From positions 205,001-269,000 of the forward strand of contig NZ_LR027880.1 in the NCBI RefSeq assembly GCF_900537995.1: a stretch of 64,000 bases of DNA, read 5' to 3'. Position 1 is the first letter of the stretch. Each line of letters opens with the position of its first letter. The stretch comes from Roseburia intestinalis L1-82 (GTDB taxonomy: Bacteria; Bacillota; Clostridia; Lachnospirales; Lachnospiraceae). Shown here in pieces: positions 56,090 through 64,000 of this stretch. Made by a program: the position numbers and the translations under genes. A model generated the notes under the pieces. It ran no database searches and had not been told where the DNA came from. It saw only the letters and a program-made list of their open reading frames with translations.

Positions 56090-57076
56090 ATGAGTAAAAT
56101 AGTAGGAAAAGCATTGCCGGATATGCCATGGCAAGACAAGGACGAAAACGATAAACTTCCTGTATGGAGATATAAAGCAAATCCAATCATTGATCGCTTT
56201 GCGACCAGAAATTCAAACAGCATTTTTAACAGTGCGGTCGTTCCGTTTGAAGATGGATATGCAGGAATATTCCGCTGCGACAGCAGATCGATCAGTATGG
56301 ATATCTTTGCAGGGTTTAGTAAAGACGGGATCCATTGGGATATTTCGGATGATCCGATCGTATTCCACTGTGATGATGAAGAGATTGGAAAAAGAGATTA
56401 CAGATATGATCCGAGAGTATGTTTTATAGAGGACCGCTATTATATCACCTGGTGTAATGGATATCATGGATATCCAACGATCGGCGTAGGTTATACATTT
56501 GATTTTAAAACATTTTATCAGTTGGAAAATGCATTTTTGCCATTTAACAGAAATGGAGTTCTTTTTCCGAGAAAGATCAATGGAAACTACTATATGCTAA
56601 GCCGTCCAAGTGATAATGGGCATACGCCGTTTGGAGATATCTTCGTCAGTGAAAGTCCTGACATGAAACACTGGGGGGTTCACAGATATGTGATGGGAAC
56701 CATCAAAGGGGACGAGTCAGCATGGCAGTCAACCAAAATTGGTGCAGGCTGTATCCCGATCGAGACAGAAGAAGGATGGCTTGTGATCTACCACGGTGTT
56801 ATCAACACCTGTAACGGTTTTGTATACCGTATGGGCTGTGCACTGTTAGATCTCGAACAACCATGGAAAGTCTTAAAGCGGACAAAAAATTATATTCTGG
56901 CACCACATGAAATTTATGAGTGTATGGGAGATGTTCCGAATGTCGTATTTCCGTGTGCTGCGCTTACGGACGCAGAAACAGGAAGAATTGCAATTTACTA
57001 TGGCTGTGCAGATACAGTTACAGGACTTGCGTTTACGACAGTAAATGAATTAATGGAAAGCATGGAAAGTATGTAA
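56090..57076 (+). CDS. GH130 beta-mannoside phosphorylase
   Basis: A 328-residue cytoplasmic five-bladed beta-propeller of GH130. The probable general acid is Asp107 in YDPRV, and the phosphate-site residues lie in ARG/HIS-rich stretches such as [16 protein letters not shown]. Length and motifs fit GH130 subfamily 2, whose members include beta-1,4-mannosyl-N-acetylglucosamine phosphorylases. In this locus it should split Man-beta-1,4-GlcNAc into mannose 1-phosphate and GlcNAc. It starts 14 bases after the binding protein gene, so it belongs to the importer operon, and a terminator follows. Confidence 0.92.
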   Translation: MSKIVGKALPDMPWQDKDENDKLPVWRYKANPIIDRFATRNSNSIFNSAVVPFEDGYAGIFRCDSRSISMDIFAGFSKDGIHWDISDDPIVFHCDDEEIGKRDYRYDPRVCFIEDRYYITWCNGYHGYPTIGVGYTFDFKTFYQLENAFLPFNRNGVLFPRKINGNYYMLSRPSDNGHTPFGDIFVSESPDMKHWGVHRYVMGTIKGDESAWQSTKIGAGCIPIETEEGWLVIYHGVINTCNGFVYRMGCALLDLEQPWKVLKRTKNYILAPHEIYECMGDVPNVVFPCAALTDAETGRIAIYYGCADTVTGLAFTTVNELMESMESM

Positions 57077-57077
57077 T

Positions 57078-57134
57078 AAAAAACGGAGTTGTTACAAAAT
57101 AATAATAATATTATTTGTGACAGCTCTGTTTTTG
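57078..57134 (+). terminator. terminator of the importer-GH130 operon
   Basis: A-rich AAAAACGGAGTTGTTACAAA pairs imperfectly with ATTTGTGACAGCTCTGTTTTT around an AATAATAATATT loop; the T-run closes the 3' arm. It is directly after the GH130 stop. Confidence 0.7.
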
Positions 57135-57294
57135 CAAAAAATTTCTGGAAACAACAGTGGGAGACCAGCTATGAAAAGTCAACCATAAATTAGCAAAAAA
57201 TTTCTTTTTCATATCGGTGGTAAAAAAGGGTAACTTTAATAGAGCTCCCTTAGGGTGCTTTTTCAAAATCTATCGATATTGGTATACAGGCCTC

Positions 57295-58464
57295 TTATTC
57301 GAGGTTGAATTCTACTTCGCCAGTGAGCATCTTCCAGATGACTCTGACAAGCTTGCCGGCACAGTGCCCAAGTGCATTGTAGTGAGACCGGCCTTCAGCC
57401 CTCTTGGCATCATAATAAGCCTTGAAGGTTGCGTTGTTTCTGACAACGTTCCAAGCTGCATTTACAAGGGCATATCGTAAAACACGAGAGCCACGTTTGG
57501 ACATCCTTGTTGTCTTAGCCTGAAAGTTACCAGACTGATAAACAGAAGGATCCAAACCGGCAAAAGCAAGCAGCTTGTTAGGATTGGAGAAACGGTGAAT
57601 ATCACCTATTTCACCAAGAATCATTCCACCATTGATATAACCGATACCAGGAATGGTCATGATGACAGAATCGTTGAATTTCATGATATCCGTCATCTCA
57701 GCTTCAATCTTTTCTAATTGGCTATCCAGTAACTCGATTTGTTGAATGGTTTGAGTTATCTGAATAGATATAGCGCTGTCGTTAGCACCGACAGACTTCT
57801 GTGCGAGAACTCTTAATTCTTTGGCCTGTTCTTTGGTAAAGTGTCCGTGTGAGTTCACTTTGAGCAGATTAGCCAGATGAGTCATATGCATGGAAGCAAT
57901 CTCTTTTGGAGAAGGTGCTTCTTTTAATAAAGCATAGACAGCGTGTTGATGCAGACCGGATTTGAAAAAGTATTGAATCTCCGGAAAGACCTGATCAACA
58001 TAGGTTGTCAGTTGAATTTTCAATCGGGTACGTTGCTTTATGGTTTTCTGACGGAAACGTCCCAATGCCTTAAGATCCATCATATCGAGATCGAAGAAGC
58101 TGACGAATCTGAGGTTGTCCTGCATCATAAGAGTTTTAGCAATCACGTAAGTGTCGACCTTATCTGTCTTAGTTTTGCGAACGTTATTTTTTCGCATTTG
58201 ACAGGTTTTGATGGGGTTCAACACACACACTTGGTAAAGCTCAGTAACAAGGTATCGAACAAGGTTGTCACCGTAGTGTGCCGTTGACTCAAGACCGATG
58301 ATGAGGCTGTTCTTATCGAATGATTCGAGTTTAGAGACCAGCAGTTGGAAGCCATCAGCGTCATTTGAGAATTTGAACGGCTCAATGATTATTTCACCGT
58401 CGGAAGAAATCGCAGCGGCGAAATGATTAAGTTTGGCAATATCAATGCCTACGTAAATTTTCAT
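57295..58464 (-). CDS. IS110-family recombinase (transposase), copy B
   Basis: A 389-residue DEDD recombinase, identical to copy A except for Ser in FKFSNDADG where copy A has Thr. All catalytic motifs are intact ([35 protein letters not shown]). GGGAGG lies 9 bases before ATG 58464. Two intact, nearly identical copies 24 kb apart in the same direction imply recent movement. Confidence 0.95.
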   Translation of the reverse strand: MKIYVGIDIAKLNHFAAAISSDGEIIIEPFKFSNDADGFQLLVSKLESFDKNSLIIGLESTAHYGDNLVRYLVTELYQVCVLNPIKTCQMRKNNVRKTKTDKVDTYVIAKTLMMQDNLRFVSFFDLDMMDLKALGRFRQKTIKQRTRLKIQLTTYVDQVFPEIQYFFKSGLHQHAVYALLKEAPSPKEIASMHMTHLANLLKVNSHGHFTKEQAKELRVLAQKSVGANDSAISIQITQTIQQIELLDSQLEKIEAEMTDIMKFNDSVIMTIPGIGYINGGMILGEIGDIHRFSNPNKLLAFAGLDPSVYQSGNFQAKTTRMSKRGSRVLRYALVNAAWNVVRNNATFKAYYDAKRAEGRSHYNALGHCAGKLVRVIWKMLTGEVEFNLE

Positions 58465-58512
58465 GAGGTTGTACCTCCCTTTCCTAAAGTCTGATACCAT
58501 GATGTCCACCAA

Positions 58513-58735
58513 CGATTATCATCGTAGACTTGATAGAAATAAGTACTCTGAGTGAAAAACACTCCGGCAACATCCAGCTAATAAACAATTCAGATAAAGG
58601 TAGTGGCAATACACTCCAGTTGAGTAGTCAAGCTACAGAAAACAAATCAAAAGTCCATAGTATCTGAATTGTATTGAACCACGATATTAAAAGAAAGGAA
58701 ATATGTGATAATTAACTTCCTAATTATCATACAAG
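58513..58735 (-). ncRNA. candidate IS110 bridge RNA region, copy B
   Basis: Same sequence and folding potential as 34076-34298, with the main 12-bp stem at 58585-58596 and 58661-58672 and the terminal GATAATTA/TAATTATC hairpin at 58707-58728. The RNA ends are not known. Confidence 0.5.
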
Positions 58736-58741
58736 AAAAGA

Positions 58742-60853
58742 ATGATAGAGAAAAATTCGGGAAAACCATATATGAATGTAATATTTGGAAATTTTTACAG
58801 TCCGGGATATGACGATCCGGATTTTGTGGATGAGACGATGGAACTGATCAAAAATCTTGGTTATAACAGCGTTATGTTTGACACAAAAGACTGGGAAGAT
58901 TTCAGGGAACGCTATAAAACCGGAGAACGGAGCCAATATGTAAAAATGCAGGAATATATGGGGCAGTCTGCATTGAAACATGGATTAACGTATAATTTCC
59001 TGGTGTTATATTTAAATGGCGATAATTTGTACCCGCATATCCGTTTCAGTCCACCTGTATTTGGGGAAGAGGTCGTGACAATAGATCAAAAAGGTGGAAA
59101 ATGGTACAAGTACTGGTCAGATACTGCGAGAGAAACGATGGCAGAGCATGTAGACCAGATCCTTCAAATGTACGGGGAGGGCTGTACCACCTGCCGGTTG
59201 GGACAAAAACAGGTCCTTCCAACATGTACGATGTGGGATCCGATTGCAGCGCCAAGTTTTGACCAGGATGGAATAGAACGCTATCAGAAATTTTTAAAAG
59301 AGAAATATAAAAACAATATATCGTTATTCAATGAGAGGTACGATCTGGATATCGATGATTTTAAGCAGTTAAAACCAGAGGATTACTGGTATTCTGTGAT
59401 TTATGGAGAGGGAAGCTGTTATACCGGAGAGGATATCAGAAAAAGAACAAAGAAGTTCTGGATATGGAAAGATAACATGTCCTGGAAAATAGAAGAACTG
59501 CGGCTGTACTTTAAAGATATGCAGACACGCCTCAAAAAAGACCACCCGGAATTATTCCTTTGTCCGGATCTGTCGCAGTGGGGATATTTTTTAAATGTGT
59601 ACAGCCAGAAACAATGTGACAGTGACAATCCGGATTACAGTGAATTGTGGGATACTGCAATGCGGGGGATCGATATGTATGCGATCAGTCCATATGTGGA
59701 TTCCTGCCATTTCATAACAGTTCCGGCAAGACCGGATGCGAGTCCGGATGCCTATGTCACTTCCTGCCAGCACAGTATGATGCGCGTGATGAATGAAGGA
59801 AAAGAATGTATCGGCGGTATCTATTGGGGACGTTATATTTACCGGGATCTGTATGCATTTTTAACACCGGAAGAAATTGTGGGTACCATGACCGCGTGCG
59901 GGGTAGATGGCTACACTTCCTATGGGATGAACGGACTTGATGATGGCGGTGTGCTAAATCGCATGGAAGATGACTTTTTAGATTCACTGAGAAGGGGAAA
60001 TACCTGGTGTGCAGAAGTGATTCCAAAAAGGGGAAAAAGTAAATTTAAAGAGATCGCAATCCTTTTTCCATCCGAGATGTCAGATTATGAACCGTTTGAT
60101 GTGGAAAATAATGAGATCCGCCGGCTGGATATGCTGGGGTGGTATGAAATATGCTGTGATCTTGGGTATCAGACCGATGTCATCAGCTATCATGACATTT
60201 TAGAGAATAAATTAAACGACTATAAAATGCTGATTGTTCCATCCAATGACTGTTATTTTGCAGAAGAACACACAGACATGGAAAAAATGATCCGGGAATG
60301 GGTGACAAATGGAGGAGTTGTGCTACATGGACCAGACTGTGGTTTAAGTAAAAACTGTTTTGGCATCCAGGGCATCCCATGTGAAAAAACACCGTACATA
60401 TATCAAAAGCCTGTCATTCCACAGGGCTGTGAATTTCAGAGATATGAGACAGGCAGATGTATTAGTGCATATGCAGACGATGCGGGCAAATGTATTGTTA
60501 TGCAGGAAATTGAAAAAGGAAAGGTTATTTCCTGCGGAGTACAGTTAGGTGCTTCTTATGTGGCAAAGAATATACCACATGTACCATATGAACAGAGAAA
60601 TAAAGAAATGTATCCGATCATTCAGGCAAGAAGTACATTGTTGGAAGATCTGTTAGGGGTATGTGGAAAACCTGTTTCAGGAATCTGTGAAAGAGGCATT
60701 GAAGCAGGTGTGTTTGAGACGGGAATGGTTTTGGTAAATCATCGGTCAACACCGTATGAGATTGGAAATTTAAAAGGAAACCGGAAATTTACAAATCCAG
60801 TGAATGATACCGTGTTATTGCCACATTCCGCGGTATGGATCGAGCGTGAATAA
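58742..60853 (+). CDS. GH42-like putative glycoside hydrolase of unknown specificity
   Basis: A 703-residue cytoplasmic protein that I do not recognise as a named enzyme. The layout resembles GH42: a TIM-barrel-like part (about 1-420; NLGYNSVMFDTKDW, LFNERYDLDIDDF, GGIYWGRYIYRDL), a GATase-like trimerisation domain (about 435-590; MLIVPSNDCYFAEEH, WVTNGGVVLHGPD) and a small beta-domain at the end. Conserved acids cluster at CTMWDPIA and in the SSYGMNGLDDGG-like region, but I cannot name the catalytic pair. Its start is 7 bases after IS110 copy B, and only AAAAGA lies upstream, so the insertion has probably removed its promoter and ribosome binding site. It is followed by a related gene after 15 bases. 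The N-glycan setting suggests a mannoside or GlcNAc-linked substrate. Confidence 0.7.
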   Translation: MIEKNSGKPYMNVIFGNFYSPGYDDPDFVDETMELIKNLGYNSVMFDTKDWEDFRERYKTGERSQYVKMQEYMGQSALKHGLTYNFLVLYLNGDNLYPHIRFSPPVFGEEVVTIDQKGGKWYKYWSDTARETMAEHVDQILQMYGEGCTTCRLGQKQVLPTCTMWDPIAAPSFDQDGIERYQKFLKEKYKNNISLFNERYDLDIDDFKQLKPEDYWYSVIYGEGSCYTGEDIRKRTKKFWIWKDNMSWKIEELRLYFKDMQTRLKKDHPELFLCPDLSQWGYFLNVYSQKQCDSDNPDYSELWDTAMRGIDMYAISPYVDSCHFITVPARPDASPDAYVTSCQHSMMRVMNEGKECIGGIYWGRYIYRDLYAFLTPEEIVGTMTACGVDGYTSYGMNGLDDGGVLNRMEDDFLDSLRRGNTWCAEVIPKRGKSKFKEIAILFPSEMSDYEPFDVENNEIRRLDMLGWYEICCDLGYQTDVISYHDILENKLNDYKMLIVPSNDCYFAEEHTDMEKMIREWVTNGGVVLHGPDCGLSKNCFGIQGIPCEKTPYIYQKPVIPQGCEFQRYETGRCISAYADDAGKCIVMQEIEKGKVISCGVQLGASYVAKNIPHVPYEQRNKEMYPIIQARSTLLEDLLGVCGKPVSGICERGIEAGVFETGMVLVNHRSTPYEIGNLKGNRKFTNPVNDTVLLPHSAVWIERE

Positions 60854-60868
60854 AGAGCAGGTGAAAGT

Positions 60869-63124
60869 ATGGCTTTTATAAGAGAAAAAGAAGAAATCAA
60901 AACGGGGTTTCAGGAGATAGAACCGTGGTCATCAGAGATTGACCTTCAGACGGATTTTGTAATGGTCTATGGTCTGAATGAATCTTTAGAATCCCGGATG
61001 CAGCAATATAGAGAGCGGGGTTATAAGGTACATTTAATGCTTGGGTGCGCCTGGGGAAATTATAAAGAATATCTGTGCGGCAGGTGGGACGGAAAGGAAC
61101 ACTGGGATGAATGTCAGACAGACCGGAACGGAAACCCGATCCTGCACGGGGTCGATACGCCATATATGGTGCCGACACGGTCCTTTATCCAATATCTGAC
61201 GGAACACTTATGCGCTCTCATAGATAAAGGGATCACAGAAATTTATATGGAAGAACCCGAATTCTGGGAAGCGGGAGGATATTCGGAGGCATTTAAAAAA
61301 GAATATCTGGCATATTATGGCGTGGATTGGGAGCCGCCCCATACAAATATCAATGCGAAGTACCGCAGTTCCAGATTAAAAGCATATTTATATGGAAGGC
61401 TTGTCAGACATCTCAGCAGAAATATCAAAGAGTATGGAAGAAAAACGGGGAAAGAGATCCATTTTTATGTGGCGACGCACAGTCTGGTAAATTATGCACA
61501 ATGGAAGATCATGAGTCCGGAAAGCCGTCTTTTGGATGTTGATGAGGTGGATGGTTTTATCGCACAGGTATGGACGGGGACGAGCGGCACAGGAAACGTA
61601 TATGAGGGCCATTATAAGAGCAGAACATTTGAGACGGCGTATTTAGAGTATGGCATCATGCAGGAACTGGTTAAAGGGACAGATAAGGAAGTATGGTTTT
61701 TACAGGATCCGGTGGAAGATAACCCGGAACATGGCTGGGAAGAGTATGCAGATAAATACAAAAAGACCCTGACAGCAGCTTTATTCTGGCCGGATGTGGA
61801 TCACTACGAGGTGTGTCCGTGGCCAAACAGGGTGTTTAAAGGAAGATATCCCAGAAAAGTCGGTCTTGCGGAGGGAATGATCCCGACGGAGGATATGGAA
61901 GGTGCAAAAAATATCCCGGATACCTACGCGACATTTCTGGCAGGTATGATACAGACACTGGGAGATATGACCAAAGAGGAGAGCGAAACAGAAAAAGATG
62001 CGGTTGGTGTATTTTTAGCAGATAGCTGTATGTACCAGCGGACATACCCGGATCAAGTGGAACATCATGGGCAGAAGATCAATCTGTCGGGGATGGAAGA
62101 TTGGATGAACCGTCTTATTTTTCAAAAGGAAGAAGAACGTCAGCTTCTTTTATCCATGGAAAAAATGGAATATGCGTATAAAGAATGCTGCGCATTCCCG
62201 GACTGGTTTGGTCTGACACTGCCATTATTAAAATATGGTTTACCGATACAGCCGGTCTATTTTGATCACATGGTCCGCTATGAGGAATATCTGAGAAAAT
62301 ATCGGTATCTGATCTTAAGTTATGAATTTATGAAACCGGAAAGTGAAGAATTTCATCACAAACTGGTGGAATGGGTAAAACAGGGAGGCACACTTTTTTA
62401 TATTGGAAAAGACTTTGATCCATATAATTATTTACAGGAATGGTGGCAGAAATTTTCCTGCGACACGCCTGCACAACATCTTTTTGCAGAGTTTGGAATG
62501 GATAAGGAACCAGCCAATGGATGTTACCGGATCGGAGAGGGAAATGTTCTCGTATGGAATGAAGTTCCTGCGCTGTTAAGCGTGAATGAAGCGATCGCAG
62601 ATAAATACCGCAACTGGATCCGGGAAGGACTTAAGATGGGCGGATATCACTGGAATATGTGCAATTATCTGTCGGTAAGAAGGGATCCGTATATTGTGAT
62701 AGCGTCCATGCAGGAATCGGATACGGGATCGGTTTATACAAAAGAGGGTCTGTTTGTGGATCTGTATGAAGATAAATATCCGGTCGTGGAGCGGGTTTTG
62801 GTAGAACCCGGGCAGGAAAAGCTGCTGTTTGATCTTGAAAAGATAAAAGAAGATGTAAGGATTATCGCAACGGCAGCGCGTATTGAAAATATGGCATGTG
62901 AAAACGGACAGCTTAGTATTGAGGCGAAGGCAATTGATCACATTCAGGTGAATATGAGGATCCGCCTGCCAGGGAAACCGGAAGATTTATGTGCACATAC
63001 AGAAAGCGGGAAAAACATGGAACTGCAGTCTGTATGGGATGAGAAAAGCAGAACGGTTTTGTTATCCTACAGAAGCAACAACGAAAAAGTACATATTACA
63101 GGGAAATTAAAGTATGAATCATGA
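60869..63124 (+). CDS. large putative glycoside hydrolase, second of the GH42-like pair
   Basis: A 751-residue protein without signal peptide, not recognised as a known family. A TIM-barrel-like part (about 20-370) contains EIYMEEPEFWEAGG, whose Glu cluster could hold a catalytic acid, and WFLQDPVEDNPEHGW. A GATase-like domain (about 375-545; YLILSYEFMKPES, WVKQGGTLFYIG) and a C-terminal beta-sandwich (about 560-751) follow. The three-part order is the same as in the preceding gene, although pairwise similarity is low by eye. AGCAGGTG precedes the start. It probably acts with its neighbour on the same glycan; another possibility is a non-catalytic or lyase role. Confidence 0.7.
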   Translation: MAFIREKEEIKTGFQEIEPWSSEIDLQTDFVMVYGLNESLESRMQQYRERGYKVHLMLGCAWGNYKEYLCGRWDGKEHWDECQTDRNGNPILHGVDTPYMVPTRSFIQYLTEHLCALIDKGITEIYMEEPEFWEAGGYSEAFKKEYLAYYGVDWEPPHTNINAKYRSSRLKAYLYGRLVRHLSRNIKEYGRKTGKEIHFYVATHSLVNYAQWKIMSPESRLLDVDEVDGFIAQVWTGTSGTGNVYEGHYKSRTFETAYLEYGIMQELVKGTDKEVWFLQDPVEDNPEHGWEEYADKYKKTLTAALFWPDVDHYEVCPWPNRVFKGRYPRKVGLAEGMIPTEDMEGAKNIPDTYATFLAGMIQTLGDMTKEESETEKDAVGVFLADSCMYQRTYPDQVEHHGQKINLSGMEDWMNRLIFQKEEERQLLLSMEKMEYAYKECCAFPDWFGLTLPLLKYGLPIQPVYFDHMVRYEEYLRKYRYLILSYEFMKPESEEFHHKLVEWVKQGGTLFYIGKDFDPYNYLQEWWQKFSCDTPAQHLFAEFGMDKEPANGCYRIGEGNVLVWNEVPALLSVNEAIADKYRNWIREGLKMGGYHWNMCNYLSVRRDPYIVIASMQESDTGSVYTKEGLFVDLYEDKYPVVERVLVEPGQEKLLFDLEKIKEDVRIIATAARIENMACENGQLSIEAKAIDHIQVNMRIRLPGKPEDLCAHTESGKNMELQSVWDEKSRTVLLSYRSNNEKVHITGKLKYES

Positions 63125-63227
63125 TGCTAATGCAGCTGCCAGATAATTTAATGGGCTGCATCATGGAACTTATATAAAGATTGGAAACGATCTTAATATA
63201 GAAAGAAAACAAGACAAGGAGGAAAAT

Positions 63228-64000
63228 ATGGATTTCTTAGACAAAAGAGTCGGTGTAATTTGCAACGAACTTAAGAAATTAAAAGTAAAACAGGTATTTC
63301 CACTGACACAGTGGGAGTACAAGGAAGGAAACTTTATTCACCCGGAGGATGCATTAAAGGACGAGGCAGCCTGGGAAAACTTTGACTGCAAGACCATGCA
63401 CTGGTATGGCAAGGACCGTCATTACTGGTTTCGCACGACCTATACCGTTCCGGAGGAGCTGGATGGCAAAAGCATATGGATCCGCGTTTCCTCCCAGATC
63501 GACGAGTGGGATGACGGAAGAAATCCGCAGTTTATCGTGTTTGTGAACGGGGAGGTTTATCAGGGAATCGATATGAACCACAGGGAGTGCCTGATCACAA
63601 GAAGCGGAAAGGCAGGAGAGACACTGACCATCGATCTGCAGGCATATACCGGGATCATGCATGAGGAATTTGCGCTCCGCACACAGATCGAGGAGATCGA
63701 TGCAGAGATCGAAAAACTCTATTATGACCTGTGGGTTCCGCTTGCAGCATTTTCCCGTATGGAAGCAGATGATAAAAACCGCAAGGATATTGAGTATGTG
63801 CTCAATGAGACGATCAATCTGCTGGATCTAAGGACCCCGTATTCCGAAGGCTTTTACCGGAGTGTGCGGGAAGCATCTGCTTATATCCAGAAAGCACTTT
63901 ATGAGGATATGGCAGGGTATGAGGATGTGATCGCAACCTGTATCGGACATACGCATATCGATGTTGCGTGGTGGTGGACTGTGGCACAGACCAGGGAAAA
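63228..64000 (+). CDS. GH38 alpha-mannosidase of the second type, 5' part
   Basis: The frame is open from ATG 63228, behind AGGAGG 5 bases upstream, to the window end, giving 257 codons of an incomplete gene. The first 225 residues form the N-terminal beta-domain typical of the longer Man2C1-like GH38 proteins (WYGKDRHYWFRTTYTVPEEL, IWIRVSSQIDEWDDG). The catalytic domain begins with IGHTHIDVAWWW near residue 240-250, carrying the zinc ligands His and Asp. It differs from the GH38 at 45400, which starts directly with HTHWD. It is probably the next gene of the same operon, 103 bases after the previous stop; the gap has a small ATGCAGC/GCTGCAT hairpin. Confidence 0.92.
   Translation, partial: MDFLDKRVGVICNELKKLKVKQVFPLTQWEYKEGNFIHPEDALKDEAAWENFDCKTMHWYGKDRHYWFRTTYTVPEELDGKSIWIRVSSQIDEWDDGRNPQFIVFVNGEVYQGIDMNHRECLITRSGKAGETLTIDLQAYTGIMHEEFALRTQIEEIDAEIEKLYYDLWVPLAAFSRMEADDKNRKDIEYVLNETINLLDLRTPYSEGFYRSVREASAYIQKALYEDMAGYEDVIATCIGHTHIDVAWWWTVAQTRE

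Larger units (their letters stand above)
57160..58735 (-). mobile_element. IS110-family insertion sequence, copy B
   Basis: Same 1576-bp element and orientation as at 32723-34298, 24,437 bp further on. Substitutions I noticed: G at 57290 (A in copy A), one in AGATTAGCC near 57870, and one giving Ser for Thr in the recombinase. It lies between the GH130 terminator and the next gene, ending 6 bases before that gene's start codon. Confidence 0.92.

Overview
The window looks like a chromosome segment of a gut Lachnospiraceae bacterium, most probably of the Roseburia/Agathobacter group. The evidence is moderate (about 40-45%) GC, strong AGGAGG-type ribosome binding sites, a 23S-tRNA cluster, an F-type ATP synthase operon, multi-domain secreted glycanases with lipoprotein or cell-wall style signal peptides, and a secreted mannanase with the CBM27-GH26-CBM23 order that I associate with Roseburia. 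The genus is inference from gene content, not from a phylogenetic test.

Layout. 1-1070 is the 3' end of a 23S rRNA gene, followed without an intervening 5S gene by seven tRNAs (Asp, Val, Thr, Tyr, fMet, Phe, Lys). The 3' end of tRNA-Lys is duplicated 1.4 kb downstream. Between the two copies lie an integrase remnant and a small secreted protein, which is the footprint of an old tRNA-integrated element. 4.4-10.7 kb holds the complete atpBEFHAGDC operon. 10.7-22.1 kb is a glycan-use region: an AraC-type regulator, a 1-kb noncoding stretch rich in repeats and foldable sequence, two GH3 enzymes with inverted domain order, and a 1308-residue GH26 mannanase. 22.2-24.6 kb is a polar amino acid (possibly cystine) ABC importer. 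24.7-29.1 kb is a divergent pair: a membrane EAL protein and a GH53 galactanase behind a LacI-type operator.

29.4-36.1 kb is an unstable accessory region. It has an IS1182-type transposase scar fused to a truncated aldo/keto reductase, and a large unrecognised gene that an IS110 element splits. Removing 1575 bp restores an 1185-codon frame. A small membrane protein gene overlaps the end of this gene. 36.2-41.7 kb carries a chemoreceptor fused to a YcgR/PilZ module, a lipoprotein, an MmcQ/YjbR protein, and a 1.75-kb insertion. The insertion brought in the tail of another GH38 gene and a GGDEF protein, and duplicated the 3' end of mmcQ. With the EAL protein, three c-di-GMP proteins (make, break, bind) sit within 17 kb.

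41.8-64 kb reads as a high-mannose N-glycan utilisation locus: ROK kinase, GntR-type regulator, GH125 and GH38 alpha-mannosidases, a secreted GH85 endo-beta-N-acetylglucosaminidase, a LacI regulator, a CUT1-type oligosaccharide importer, a GH130 phosphorylase, a second near-identical IS110 copy, two large GH42-like proteins of unknown activity, and the start of a second, different GH38. The inferred flow is: GH85 releases the glycan outside the cell, the ABC system imports it, GH125/GH38 remove alpha-mannose, GH130 phosphorolyses Man-beta-1,4-GlcNAc, and the ROK enzyme phosphorylates a released sugar.

Most novel candidates: the IS-split 1185-residue protein with a nuclease-like C-terminus, the two GH42-like proteins in the N-glycan locus, the structured noncoding kilobase before the first GH3 gene, and candidate bridge RNAs in the two IS110 copies.
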